From the NCBI GenBank assembly GCA_037013685.1, contig CM072891.1, positions 14,608,501 through 14,672,500 on the forward strand: a stretch of 64,000 bases of DNA. Direction: 5' to 3'. The position numbers and the translations under genes are program-made. Under the pieces are notes generated by a model. It saw nothing but the letters and a program-made list of their open reading frames with translations. It ran no database searches and had not been told where the DNA came from. This document shows positions 51,570 through 63,528 of the stretch, in pieces (the stretch's first letter is position 1; each line of letters starts with the position of its first letter). Source of the DNA: Acridotheres tristis. Taxonomy: Eukaryota; Chordata; Aves; Passeriformes; Sturnidae.

Positions 51570-54500
51570 TGAATATAAAGAAAAAATGGTCTGAACATCC
51601 AAGACTTTCCTCACAGGAATTAGCACTTCCTAATTACACTCCAGAAAAAATACATTCATGGTTTTTCAAGCACAGCAGGGCATGACTTTACCTTCTGTAG
51701 AACATGGTAAGAAAATTATCAATTGAAATAGGAGAAATATGGGGATTTCTGCAGTCAAAGATTTCAGCAGCTCTGTTCTTGTGTGGCATGGATTTGTCCT
51801 GCTCAAATCATTATTAATTAACATGATGTTGTAAATAACTGAAGGTCTGGATAATCTACCTGTGCAGAAGTTTCTAGCATTTTCAAAGGTTTTGCTGAAG
51901 CCTTCTATGGTATGCAGTTCAGATTTTACAGGTAATGAAGTTATTGTAAAAATGTTTCAATAATAGTGTATTCATTTGTGACCTAAATCACATGATCTGG
52001 CAACTCATATTATTGCCATACTGGTACTGTGGTCTCTCATAAAGTTGTAAATGTCTAGCAAAATCTCAGCTGCAATAAATATTTATGTTGAGTGCACTTT
52101 GATTCCTCCACCACCTTACAATCTGTAAAAAGTCAAATCACCTTCCTTTTTTTCCATGTTTGCTTTTTTTTTTTTAACCTCTGTTCATCAAAATAGGCTG
52201 GTGAAAGGCAGTCTGGGGAGCTGGTTGGTTTTGGAGGCTGTCTTGTGGTGCAGAACTGAGTATTTAGAGTTGCTTTTGGTTGTTTGATTACACCAGTGAA
52301 ATCTCAAGGCTGCAGACTGCAAAAGAAAACTTTGTTTATAAGCCAGTTATAACCTGCTGCAGCAATGTCCTTCTGTGCAAGTGACCAGAGAAATATAAGT
52401 GCCTCAGCAGAGTGTTAACTTCTAAAGCAAAAAAATAATCGTTAAATTGTCCAGTCCCAGTACTGTTACTTTCTGGCCAAAAGAGGAACTTATTTTTTCT
52501 TTCTGTATGTTACTTTGCTCAGTAGTGACAGGCAATTGCCTCCATGTTAAAACTTTGAAAAAATGCAGATTAAAAGTAAGAGGATGATGTTAAAATGCTG
52601 AAGGATCTTATTTTCAGCTAAAGGAATAATTTAATCCTCATAAGTTCAGTGATAACAGAAAACATCAGAGTAGTCTTATTTCCTTTTACATTTTCTAAAT
52701 AGCTCTTCTAGGAAAAATGGACTCTGTAATGCCATTTGTTTATGTATTTCTGTAGTTCACCTCTTCTCATTTTCATTTAAGAAAATACAAGCCTAGCACC
52801 TCACACTCAAAATTAGCTTCTAACTCAGAATCAAGTTGCTCTAACTCTACCAGCCATTTTTCTCTATTGAGAAAAGCCCCTATCTATGCAATATTTATGC
52901 AGCTGTATTTATAACTTCATACATTGCATTTTACTTATGATAGAATTCGTTTTTTTAGCCTGAAAATGTTATAAATCATTGTGCCAAAGAATACAACTCT
53001 CACTTTGTCAGGTAATTTAACGATATATTTAATTCAGAACACTCAACAGTTCATTCAAGTAAGCACCCCAAATGTTGGATCACTTTCCATTGCCATTATT
53101 ATATTTAGGGTCGAGTGCCTTCCTGCCTGCCCTTCCTCTCTTGCTCTCTGTCTCTCTTCCTTTCACTTTTGTTCTGTGTGCTGGTTTTGCATTATGGCAA
53201 CAGGTAAGCAGCTCAAAGTATTCATGGCATGTAAGAAAAATCCAATGGCACTTCAGATACAAGAGCAATTCACATTTGTAGATCTTGTCTCACAGTTCTG
53301 CCTCGGGATAAAATCCAAATTCTGCTGCATGTCTTTTGCTCATTAAATGTATCTATTTTTCATATAAGAATAAAATTCTTAACAGATTTACTTCCTTGGG
53401 GAAGTAAGCATCAAAACTTGACAGTTACTGAAAGAAATAAGAGGAGATTGAGATTACAGACTGCTTCCTCAGTCACAAATATTCAATTCAAATAGTCATG
53501 AGTCTATGAGGCAGATAAATTGTTTTGCTACATTATAAAATTTGTCTCTAATCTTTCTTTTGTGCAGATGTGCAACAAACATTTACTGCGACCTAGGCAA
53601 ATTTATTCATTTCCACTTGTTCCAGTGGTTTCAAACTATTTCTGAACATAGCATTTACCAAAGGAAATGCAACAGGTTATTATTTTATTTTTTTAAAGTG
53701 TCATGGAATGATTTTTACACTGCTAACTTTTCTTTTGACTGCTTGGCTTTTCATCACTGAAATGAAAGGTATTTTGAGAAGCATAAAAAGTCCCTGACTC
53801 TATATTTTTAAGCCCTTTTTAAAGCCCTTTTACCTGCCTTTTTCCAACTGTTATTTATCTGCTATTTCTGCACCCTTTTGGCTGGGTCTTCCATGCTTTT
53901 GCTGAACCTCCAGCCCTCTAGGGACCAAAGCTGACATAAAATTGTCATTGTAATGCTTTCAGATAAGAGCATGAATCAGTGCCTGAAACTCTCATGTTCT
54001 ACTTTGAGGAATCCAATATGAATACTGTGATTTGCATTAGAGAGAATGCCATATAAAAATGAGATGCCTGTCGTGATGCTGCATTACCACTTTTTGACTT
54101 TGCACTGCTCTAAATAAAACAAATTAGCTCTGTCCCTGCCCAGTGCTCACAAGAACATGTGCTCCAATGAGCTTATCACCACAGCACTCCAAAAAGGGGC
54201 TATCAGCTCTTGGGGTTTTCAAAAATAATTCCATCTTTGCTAGAGAAAGACAATTTTGTGAAAAAGAAAGATAGATCTTCTTTTCCCCTTCACATAACCA
54301 ATGCAGCAGTTCACCCTTAAACTGATGCACAGCTTCGTCTGTCTCCCATCAGGCTTCCCTTTCACTGTTTTTGAAGCAGCAACCTTCACTTTTTAAAAAT
54401 GTAATTCCATGCCATGTTTTAGTGGAGTGTGTTTCCTGGCATTTGCTAATAAAGGCCAAGGTCAGTGTCCCTCTGGGTTGTGTGCTAAAACCTCAGAAGG

Positions 54501-54802
54501 CACAGCTGACCTTGCCTAAATTGGCCCAATCCAACCTGTGCAGTGACATGTACTTGCTCTCTTCATCTCCAAGAACTGGTAACTCTGATGTCCTGTAGGT
54601 GTCCTTTTGAGTGTTGTAATTGTTTATTTTGATTATTTCATCAACTCTACTTCTCTTTTGTGCTTGACTTCACAAATGAGGCATAAAATATCAGAAAAAA
54701 AGTCCTTTTAGGGGGAGTATTTTAACATGTGGGAGATATTAACACAGTATCATGCAATGCTGGAAAACTAATGAAAGATTGAAATATAGTTTAAAACAAA
54801 GC

Positions 54803-54837
54803 ATTCTATTCTATTCTATTCTATTCTATTCTATTCT
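54803..54837. repeat. (ATTCT)7 pentanucleotide microsatellite
   Basis: Seven uninterrupted ATTCT units with no mismatch, in unique AT-rich DNA. The opposite strand reads (AGAAT)7. The purity suggests active slippage. Confidence 0.97.
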
Positions 54838-55772
54838 TTATTTGATGATAAATGTTTTAAAAGTAATTTCAAACTGGAAGAGTTTTAGGTGGATCATTGG
54901 TTTTTGCAAATCATCTTCCCTACATAAGAATATTTCCTCAGAAAATCCTGTTTCTTGGGAGAGTATATCAATTCTTTCACTCTCTACTCATTAAAAAGAA
55001 ATCAAAATCAGGCAATGCACCCTTGGGCAGGTGATCTACTCCTAAAGTCTTCAAAGGAATTTTAATTTAAAAAGCAAGGAGGAGTTTCTGTTTGCTCAAT
55101 TACAACTATAAAATAATTCATGGACAATGTGATTGAAAGCATACACCAATTGCAAAAACCTATCTTTCAAACTAAACAGTCCTTTCTGATGTTTGATCCA
55201 CCTGGGAAGAACAAATAATGGCTTGAAACTATTGATTTAGATTCTGGTGGTGAAGTTACCACACATTTAATAGCATCTAAGGAAGATATCATGCAAAGAA
55301 AAATGAGAAGGTGTATCCCATCACTTCCTGGATTTAAGACTTTTGCCAGGAAAACCACTGCTGGAATACGGGAGAAGTACTGCCATGTCCCCAGCCCCAG
55401 AGTCATCTAGAATCAGGCATCACTTTTCCACATTGTCTGATTTATTGCTTGAAAAGGTTTTCTCTCCTGGATTTAGGGATATATCTAATGGTGAGGTGAT
55501 ATATTCAAGACACACACATTTTACCAACACTCTCTTTGTACTGTAATTAATTGTACTTTTAGTTCCTTGTAAGAGGCAGATTGGAAACTCATAAATAACT
55601 TTAGTTTAGGCTTCAGTTATATGGAAATTTATTTATTTTGCTGAAAAAATACTGTATAGCTCCATTGAAGAATCCTTAACATTCCAATGATCTACTAGTT
55701 GTTTTAGCTACAAAAGTCTCATGATGCAATATGTGCAGTAAATTTTTTGAGGTAAATCAACTCCCCCACTAA

Positions 55773-55987
55773 ACTATGTCCCTAAGTGCCACATCTACTT
55801 GTTTTTTGAGCACCTTCAGAAATGATGTCTCAACCACTGACCTGGGCAGCCTATTCCAATACCTAACATCCCTTTCAAAGGAGAATATTTTATTAATGTC
55901 TAATTTAAATATCCCCGGAACAACTTGAGGCCATATCCTGTCACTTGTTACCTGGGAGAAGAGACCAATCCTCACCTCCTTTCAGGT
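55773..55987 (-). mobile_element. CR1 LINE fragment, ORF2 C-terminus (-)
   Basis: About 215 bases on the minus strand encoding the very end of CR1 ORF2. The minus frame 55975-55769 reads GLFSQVTSDR near its start, then RYWNRLPRSVVETSFLKV, and ends VALRDIV. The family pattern is LFSQVT..R, RHWNRLP..VVE..., LRDMV. The usual 3' UTR tail is not recognisable beyond 55773, and the 5' side stops near 55987, so both ends are lost. It differs in subfamily from the copies at 44.9 and 58.2 kb, whose ORF2 ends differ. Not functional. Confidence 0.88.
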
Positions 55988-58207
55988 TAGGCTCGAGAAC
56001 CTCCTATACCTAAATGCTGCAACACAAATAGCCATATAACTGTCCCAGGAAAAAGGATAACTGGGGTCTTCCTCCAACAGGGCTGGTTTGCACTTCCAGC
56101 TGTTCTCTGACCCACAGGCAATCTGAAAGTCAGGCAGAAGGATTAATGGATTCATGGTTCTGACAATGATAACCGGCCTGTTCTTCACCACTGTTTTTCC
56201 CCAGAGACTTATCAGAGCACTTGAAAGTGTGTAGCACATGAGCAATGCAGCTCAGAATGATGAAAAAGGCAGCCAGGAGCAGCCTGTCACCATCAGAATA
56301 ATTTATCTAGCCTGAAGTCTTTTGCCAGAAGGCCATCTCAAGAAAAATGGCATTCCAGAGCAGGTGGAGGGCCAGGTAAGCAGACCGAGTTGACCTCCTG
56401 TAACATCATATAACTCATATGACCTATGAGTTGTAGTGTTAGAGTAGGTGCTCATTTTGTGGCCAGCACAGAACTTAATGCTAAATCACACTTCCAAGTG
56501 TTCCCCTCATGTTTAAGTCAGCTAAGGACAGCTAAGAAACAAAAATGTAAAATTCTCTCCCTCTCCCGTGGGAAATTTTGATTTTTCAGATTTGTTTTCA
56601 TCAAAAATCAAGCTGAAATACCAGAATTTATTGTAAAACATATAATTAATTATGTTTATGTTTTAAATTGATAATATTAATCTATCACTTTTCCCATACC
56701 ATTAAGCTGAGTTTCCATGTTTGTCTAAATGGAAGTCTTTCTTCAGGGAGGTATGTAAAATGGGGTCAGAAATAGAGAGATTTCCCAGGAGCACTGTGAC
56801 TACTTACATCAATAAACAGACCATCCCCAAAACAAACATTATGGTTTGCTTTCCTGATCAAGTAGTGATCAGTTTCCAAATTTTGCAGTCAGTGTTATCA
56901 TCCTGTGGAGGCCTACATTTTTCATGAATTCATTGTTATTATGGAAAAGTGGCCATTCCTTATGTTTATAAGAAATATCTGTTCTGATTTTAGCAAGCCA
57001 TCATTATATATGATCTCCTTACAAGCTTGTTTCTATCTTTACATTTGTATATCCACCCATTACACGATGTTTTAGGAGCATCCAAACAGGCTGTAGACAT
57101 GTTTGAAAATGAGGTGTAAAGTCAGATGTCAATGAGAGATGATGCATCAGACAAATTAACACCTGCAAGTACAAGTTCTCAAAAAGGCCCAGTGTCTAAG
57201 TATGGTAATAAGAAATAAGACAGTTCCTTTATTCATTCACCTCACTACTGCAAGTGACAGTTGGATTTTTTTCTTTAAAGACAATTTCCCAGGTGTTCTC
57301 ACATTATCCTTATGGCCTTACATGAGGAAAAACTATAGTAACCATCATTACCTCACCACAATCTCATACTAATATAAAACTAGATCTAGAACTAGTTTTA
57401 GACCATTCCCACTAAACACACACTTGGTGTTAAGCAAGTATGTAAGTGCTTTCCAACTTAGGGCTCATAAATGGATTTTTGCTAGTAATTCAGCAGTAAA
57501 AAGAATCTTGAAATTATTATTATGACAATTCATCATACAGTCTCTGCAATATTTTGTAATTGTCATTTATGCCATTGACTTAAATAGCAGTTATGTGTGT
57601 ACATGAGCCCATACACACACAACCAGTGGGTTAAACTTACAGGTTGGGAAAGCATTTAAACTCCCTGGCTGCAAAATGACATTTTTTAATAGGGTATGTA
57701 GAAACTGTCTTTAAATAAATGATCCCATTGCTGGGTATCAGAATCCAAATGGGAAATGCTGTTTAGTGCTTCGAAAAAAATTGTCTGTATGGTGAGGAAA
57801 AGATTAGGTTGCCTCACAGTGGCTGAGCAGAGATAATAGAAGATTATATGAATGTGGAAATAGTGATTTGCAATGGGCCTTGTAACACTTGTAGCATGTA
57901 TCTGAAAAGTCAGAACATGGTAGAATGATTCTACCTTTCCTTGCTAAATAAAAGATGTGCTCCAGACATTTGCCTGACTGAGCCTTGTGCAACCATAAGT
58001 TTTCTGACTCTTCTGCTCTATTTAGGACAGACTATTTAAACAGTTGCATTAAACAGTGACGGTTTTCTTGTGAACAGAGACCATGCACCTGTAGCAAAAT
58101 TTCTGAAAATAGCAGTTCTAGCCTCTCAGTTTTGTGGCATTCTCTGCACTATTTTATTTGACTCTCAGAAATAAAATTATTTTAGATCTTTAACTTTAAA
58201 AAGATAC
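55988..58207. other. Gene-free DNA between two CR1 copies
   Basis: Unique AT-rich sequence with one short hairpin: a nine-base stem at 57375-57383 and 57392-57400. The part at 56.03-56.40 kb is GC-richer and may be an unrecognised old repeat. No open frame shows a known motif. Confidence 0.65.
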
Positions 58208-58645
58208 CACAGAATCATATAATATCCTAAGTCGGAAGGGACCCACGAGGAATCACTGAAGTCCAACTCCTGACCCTGTCAAAGGATGAACCCCAGAATC
58301 ACAGCATGTGCCTGATAGCATTGTCCAAATGCTTGAACTCTGTCAGACTTGGTGCTGTGACCATTTCCCTGGGGAGCCTGTTCCAATGCCCAAACACCCT
58401 CTGTGTGAAAAACCTTTTTCTAATATCCAACCTTACACATCCTTCAGGCCCTGTCACTGGTCACCAGAGAAGAGATCAATGCCTATCCCTGTGCTTCCTC
58501 TCTATGAAGAAACTGTAGGCTGTGATGAGGTCTCCCCTCAGTCTTCTCTTCTCCAGCCTGAACAGACCAAGAGACCTCAGCTGCTCCCTTCACCATCTTC
58601 ACTTGGTCACTCCCTTGGTCACTCTCTAATAGCTTTATGTCCCTT

Positions 58646-59072
58646 TTATATTGTGGTGCCTAAAACTGCCCCCAGCACTGGAGGTGAGGCCGCCCCAGTG
58701 CAGAGCAGAGCAGGACAATCCCCTCCCTTACCCAAATGCTGATGCTGTGCCTGACTCACCCCAGGACACACTTGGCCCTCTTGGCTGCCATGGCACTGCT
58801 GATTATATTTAATTTGCCATTGACCAGGACCCCAGGTCCCTTTCTGCAGCACTGGTCTGCAGCTTCTTGGTCCCCAGTCCATCCATACATCCAGGGTTGC
58901 CATATGCAGAATCTGGCACTTGCCGTTGTTACATTTACATGGTTCTTGATTGCCCAGCTCTCTGATTTCTCAAGGTCTCTCTGCCTTCGAGGGAGTCAAC
59001 ATCTCATCCCAATTTATTTTTGTTGGCACGTTTACTTAGTGTACCTTCAAGTCCTGCATCCAAGTCATTTAT
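58646..59072 (-). pseudogene. CR1 ORF2 remnant: end of RT palm and downstream
   Basis: On the minus strand the fragment begins INDLDAGLEGTLSK and should continue with the RT catalytic motif FADDTKLG. Here it reads RANKNKLG, so the paired aspartates needed for polymerisation are replaced by Asn and Lys. Downstream, broken frames still show LEG-R...LEK/Q-WAI, NPGC-Y and LV-GKLN-type segments and the GSQEGQVCPGV shadow of the usual AKKAN block. No frame is intact for more than about 85 codons. The matches are to the family pattern known from bird CR1. Confidence 0.85.
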
Positions 59073-59560
59073 CATCCATGCTCTGCAGGAACCTCCTGGG
59101 CAGCGTGTGCCTGGCTCTCTTTCCAGCAGAAAACAGGGTGGCTGAAACTCCCCACAACACCATGGCCTGTGAGAGAGGCTCCTTCCAGCTGACTGTAGAA
59201 ATCTGACTTTCTCTTCTTGATGGGATGGCTTGTAGCAAACATCCACAGCAGCATCACCCACATTGCCTTCCCCTGAATTCTTACCCATCATCTCTTTTCT
59301 TGTTTTTCACATAGCCCGAGCTTGATACATCCCAGTTGCTCTCTCACATAAAGAGCAGTTCCACCACCTCACGTTGCTCTCTTGTCTTTCCATAAAAGGA
59401 TGTAGCCATCCATGACAGCATTCCAGTCATCTGAGCTATCCCACCATGTCTCTGTAACTGCAGTGAGATCCTGGCCCTGTGACCTCACACAGATCTCTCA
59501 TTATTCCTGTTTATTCCCCATGCTGTGCATTGGTGTGCAGGCATATAGGAGAGGTAATCA
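59073..59560 (-). pseudogene. CR1 ORF2 remnant: N-terminal AP-endonuclease-like domain
   Basis: The minus strand starts near 59520 with an MGNKQE segment and shows TETWWDSSDDWNAVMDGY, in which the ETWWD block belongs to the endonuclease/exonuclease/phosphatase fold that nicks target DNA. This is followed by GGGTALYVR, VDVCYKPSHQEEK, and a segment corresponding to MGDFN-PD-CW (here GEFQPP, with Asp and Asn of GDFN lost). In-frame TGA stops and at least one frameshift interrupt it. It stops just after the region usually reading SRRFLECIDD, where the deletion junction lies. Confidence 0.85.
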
Positions 59561-59712
59561 AGTGTGCAGATTTCCCAGAAAGGATGCAAGAGGTTCCACA
59601 CAGCCATACACACCCTCGAGCTGTTTGTCACTGCTCTGGTGGGCATGGTTTATTCCCCAGCTGGATGTGATGTCGTGGACATTGTCTTTTTGGACTCCCT
59701 ACCCTGAGTCCT

Positions 59713-59790
59713 TCAGTTTAAAGCCTGCTTCACCAAGCCGGCCAGCCTGCTGCCAGATATTCCCTTTCCTCTTCTAGACAGGTGGATGTA
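59713..59790 (-). pseudogene. CR1 ORF1 C-terminal remnant (26 codons incl. stop)
   Basis: The minus frame from 59790 to 59713 reads IHLSRRGKG near its start and GLVKQALN followed by TGA. In bird CR1, ORF1 encodes an esterase-like (SGNH-type) protein ending in a DG(I/V)HLS..GK.......LA.LV..ALN pattern. The GIHLS histidine of that motif is still present. The element breaks off at 59790, just before where the Asp of the catalytic Asp-x-x-His pair would be. About 110-150 bases separate this stop from the ORF2 remnant, as expected for the CR1 inter-ORF spacer. Confidence 0.8.
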
Positions 59791-61270
59791 TATTTGAAAT
59801 ATTTTTGAGGGCATGATTCATGGAGTTGGAAGATGGTGTTCTAAATTAGTTGCCAAAAATAGAAAAGAATGAAAGCGGTTTATCTGTCTTTGTCAATGAT
59901 GCAATATTAACAAATTCAACAGCTTCCCCGGGGTACCTTGAGAGTCTATTTGGTACTGAGAAGTTGTGCAAAGCTGCAAATTTTTCACAGTACTGCTAAG
60001 CCCACAACAGAGAAAGTCATCCTGACAGCCAAAGTTCTGTCTCCAGGCTTTTTTTTTTTAACAAATGATGGCCCAAGCAGCCAGCTGGACTTAAACCTAG
60101 AATCAGATTTTCAAAACTCAAGAATCTGAAAACTAGTTATGGCATGGTATCGAAATAGTTTTATTAACGAGATGATGCTTCAGAGGCTGATTCCACCTTG
60201 TCCTTTGTCCAAAGAAAAAAAAATCATAGAAAGTTCGAACACATGGAGTTATGACAATGATTCTATCAGGACCAGGGTGGTGCCAGAAGTGCTTTCACCA
60301 AAAGAAAGTAAACAAAGAAAAGACAAACATGACACAGAGCTCTCTGCCAACTGTGGCAACCTGCATATTTCTCTGCTTCTCCAATTTGCCTTTGAAGAGG
60401 GAGACTTCAGTTGTGTTGCTTAATTGTCAATGGTTATTTCATGGATCTTGGCCTTTTTATTAAAAAAGTTGTGTACAAGCTCTTCTGCTACAGTTTGAGT
60501 TTGAAAACAACATAGAAACAAGGTAAAAAATACCTTTGCTGTTATGGATTCATCCTGTTTTCTGGGTGTTAGGCACTTGAAGGATATTCAGCTGAATTTT
60601 ATCTCTCTTAAAAATGGTGTTTCTACTCACCATATGTCTCAGAATGTTGTCTTTAATAACCTGGACTCAATACTGTCTAATCCTTTGCTACTTTACACCA
60701 ATGGAAAGAGTGAGCATAATGCCACCAGATCAAAAGCATGGTTCTCATATACATTTACACTCACTTTGTAGGAGAGTAAATGATAACATATTTAAGTACT
60801 TGGTGCAAATTTATTTCTAATCTTCTTATACTTTCTTTTTAACAAGCTATATTAAAGCTGCATTAAAACTTAATTTTTGTGTTGCCTTTTCCTTCTATCA
60901 TTATTTTCCACGTGGTTTTAGTTAATGTTTGCTCCGTTCTTTGGAAGAGCAAGCACCAAGTCTTGGATTTCCATTCCTTCTAAGTGAGTAGAAAACCCCT
61001 GACAGCCCTATACATAAAGATGAATGAATGACTTATAAATAATTCGAGCAGTGACTGCTGCTCCTTTATCATTCAGTTATATCCTTTTCATTGACTAATG
61101 TGGAATTGCAGGGAGCCCTGTATAAAAAAAGAGCTATGTACTTTCATCTTCTCTGAGCAGCAGAGCACCTAACTGCTAAGTGTATGTGCATTCAAATGCA
61201 AAGAATTATGTAAAGATGTAGAATATGCCCTAGGGGACTTGTTTAGCCTTAAGGACTTGTCATTTCTTTC

Positions 61271-61296
61271 AAAGAGTGTGATGCAAGAGTGTGATG
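61271..61296. repeat. Two tandem copies of a 13-bp unit
   Basis: AAAGAGTGTGATG (61271-61283) and CAAGAGTGTGATG (61284-61296) differ at one base only. Confidence 0.88.
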
Positions 61297-63177
61297 GGAC
61301 AACAAACCCACTATCATCCAGATAGAGAGCTCACCAATCCCACTGACTGCAGTACACCTGGAAAGTTATTGTGTCTGGTCTACAGGTGAGCAAACTGAGA
61401 TATGAGGGTGACAGTACTAGAGAAAAACTTGTAGAATCTCAACATCTTGCATGTTGAAGAGTTCATTTGACTTGAGGGTTTTTATGACAGACAAGCAAGA
61501 ATGAGAAGTTACTTTTGAATACTGGATTAGCATTTGCCCTAGGATTTTCTGTACTATTATCTCTTCCTCTTTCCTTAACTAGGCAGACCATGTCAGATAT
61601 GCACTGAAAAATACACATATACTAAGTGTTATCAAGCTTTCTCCCACAGAGGTAAATATTAATTACTGAACATGAATGATGTCTAAGGAATTTTCATTGT
61701 GATCTATGATGTGATAGTGAATAACAAAAAAAGAATTAATAGTTTGCCTCTTATTATCAAAGGTTGTTGCTTTCTTTATACAGAATGGCAATTTGTCAGA
61801 AAGTGACCTGGACAGCACTTAACAGTGACGTTTCAGTAAATGGGTTCATATGACAAGCAAGCTGCAAGTGTGATGGGCTTCTCTAGGGGATCAGATTGTA
61901 ACACTTGCTGGGAAGCATGCAGAGGAATAAGATTTCTCATGAGTCTCTGATGAAACAATATGTCACATGCTGCACCATAAGCAGGTGGTGAGTCAGTCAC
62001 ACCATGTTCATCATCACTGCTGATTCTTGAAAGACTGAACCAGCAGATATCAGACAAGAGTGGATGTTCATGAGCTGCCATGCCTCTACATCTAACTCTT
62101 ATTTCCTGAGGACAGGCTCTGCAAGACATTTCTGCTATAGTTTGCCAACTGCAAACAGGGAAATAGGAAGACCCACTGTATACGTTGACTTTGAAGAAGG
62201 CCAAAAATGTCTTTTCATACTTTTCTGATGTCCATATCCTGATAAAATCTTGTAATATACCGTCTATACCTCCTGCCGCCCCCCCCCAAAAAATAAATTG
62301 TTGCAGTCTTTATTCTCATTTTGCATGAGAAAGTGATCTTTTCAAGTTCCATGGCTGAAACCAAGTAATTCCTCTCTTCCAAGTGTCCTTGTGAAATGGA
62401 ACCTTAGGAGACTGTCATCCTAATACATTTCCCTGGAGTAGCCCAAGAATTGCAAAATGCAGCTGAACTGGATGGCATAGGCTGTTTTAAGAACTGTACA
62501 GAACTGACCTGTAGAGACAGCATTGCTCAGCATTACCCAGGAAATTTCATGGACCTGTCACAAGAGGGACTATGAACCACAAAGGTCACAAATTACTTTT
62601 CAACACCAGCTTATCTTGGAAAATACAGGTGAGGGAGGTTGCAGTTCCCTTAGTTCCCTACACTGTCTGCAAGTCAGTTGTACTTCAGAAAGAGAGTGAA
62701 GGATGAGACTTCCATTCCTTCCCTTACTCCAGTTTATTTCATCAGGTATAACATATTCACCTATTCAGGCCTCCCCATTTCCAGTGGCCAGCATGGAGAG
62801 AAGACACAACCAAGAAAACAGGAAATGGAAGTTGCTACCTGCTCCAAAACTGTACAAATGAATACACTGAGATCATATTCCTCTTGTTGGTACAGCTGCA
62901 CAGAGACATGGGAAACTCTTGTCTAAGTAAGTGGGTATTAAATATTGGGCCAATAACCCATTTTCTGCACTGATGCAGTGCTATATTGCCAATACTTTGT
63001 TTTCACTGGGAGATATTGATTCCCCATAGGAGTTTGTTAGTGTTTGATAGAGTTCAGATTTTACTTCATTATAACAAGTTTTGATTGCATCTATTGCAGA
63101 AACTGGTTTTCTGGTGCTTTCAGAGTTTAAAGGAAAACTTTTTAGGCATAAAAGTGCCTCCCAAATTCTATATTACC

Positions 63178-63191
63178 TTTTTTTTTTTTTT
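63178..63191. repeat. Poly-T tract
   Basis: About 14 uninterrupted T residues. It contributes a Phe run to an otherwise unremarkable open frame at 63085-63378. Confidence 0.9.
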
Positions 63192-63511
63192 CACAAGTAG
63201 AATCTCTGTTGCAGACACAGCACTCAGTTCTTCCATGGAGAGCTTCACAGAATATATAAGAACATTTCTAAGAAAGGTCTTGACAGCCAAGTCATGCATA
63301 GAAGCACACAGGTCATTGGCTTTTAAGTCTCATTTAATAATGTCATATCCCTTAGAAATTTGCAACAGTCTGCTTTGATACTTACTACAAGCCTTTAGGT
63401 GCCAGATGGATCTCTCTTAGGAGGGAGGTACTTGTCAGTTATTTACAGAGAAGACTCCATTTCATTATGTTGGAAAAGACCACTCTCCTCTCCCAGAGAC
63501 ATTATCAATTG

Positions 63512-63528
63512 GCCATGCTTGGCATGGC
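63512..63528. repeat. 7-bp hairpin with 3-base loop
   Basis: GCCATGC (63512-63518) and GCATGGC (63522-63528) are exact reverse complements around TTG. Short; probably chance. Confidence 0.75.

Larger units (their letters stand above)
45573..55772. other. Gene-free AT-rich DNA between CR1 copies
   Basis: Apart from the CR1 pieces at 46.2 and 47.5 kb and the simple repeats listed separately, no gene is supportable. Open frames of 60-121 codons overlap on both strands around 53.0-53.3 kb with no recognisable domain. A short stretch at 48535-48600 resembles an old vertebrate interspersed repeat. The stretch at 50.5-50.9 kb is GC-richer but unrecognised. Confidence 0.65.
58208..59790 (-). mobile_element. 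CR1 LINE with internal deletion: ORF1 end + ORF2 start + ORF2 end/3' UTR (-)
   Basis: The longest transposon in the window. Its 3' end is at 58208 (plus strand CACAGAATCATATAATATCC), followed by the CR1 landmarks GAAGGGACCCACGAGGAATC, GCCTGATAGCATTGTCC, GGTGCTGTGACCATTTCC, GAGGTCTCCCCTCAGTCTTC and CACTCTCTAATAGC, and the GAGGTGAGGCCGCCCCAGTG block. At about 59072 the sequence jumps from the end of the RT palm to the endonuclease region, so most of the endonuclease/RT core is missing. It then continues through the ORF2 start and the ORF1-ORF2 spacer into the last 26 codons of ORF1, ending at 59790. Finding ORF1 sequence means the insertion was much longer than the usual 5'-truncated copy. Multiple stops and frameshifts make it inactive. 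Confidence 0.93.

Noticed and set aside
56030..56400. GC-richer stretch beside the 55.8-kb CR1 as a further CR1 or LTR part
   Set aside because: None of the CR1 or LTR landmarks could be found; left as unassigned.
58308..59206. Plus-strand open frames of 144 and 156 codons
   Set aside because: They are antisense to the CR1 element at 58208-59790 and carry no independent signal.
62279..62291. C run followed by A run as a retroposon tail
   Set aside because: No recognisable body or target-site duplication next to it.
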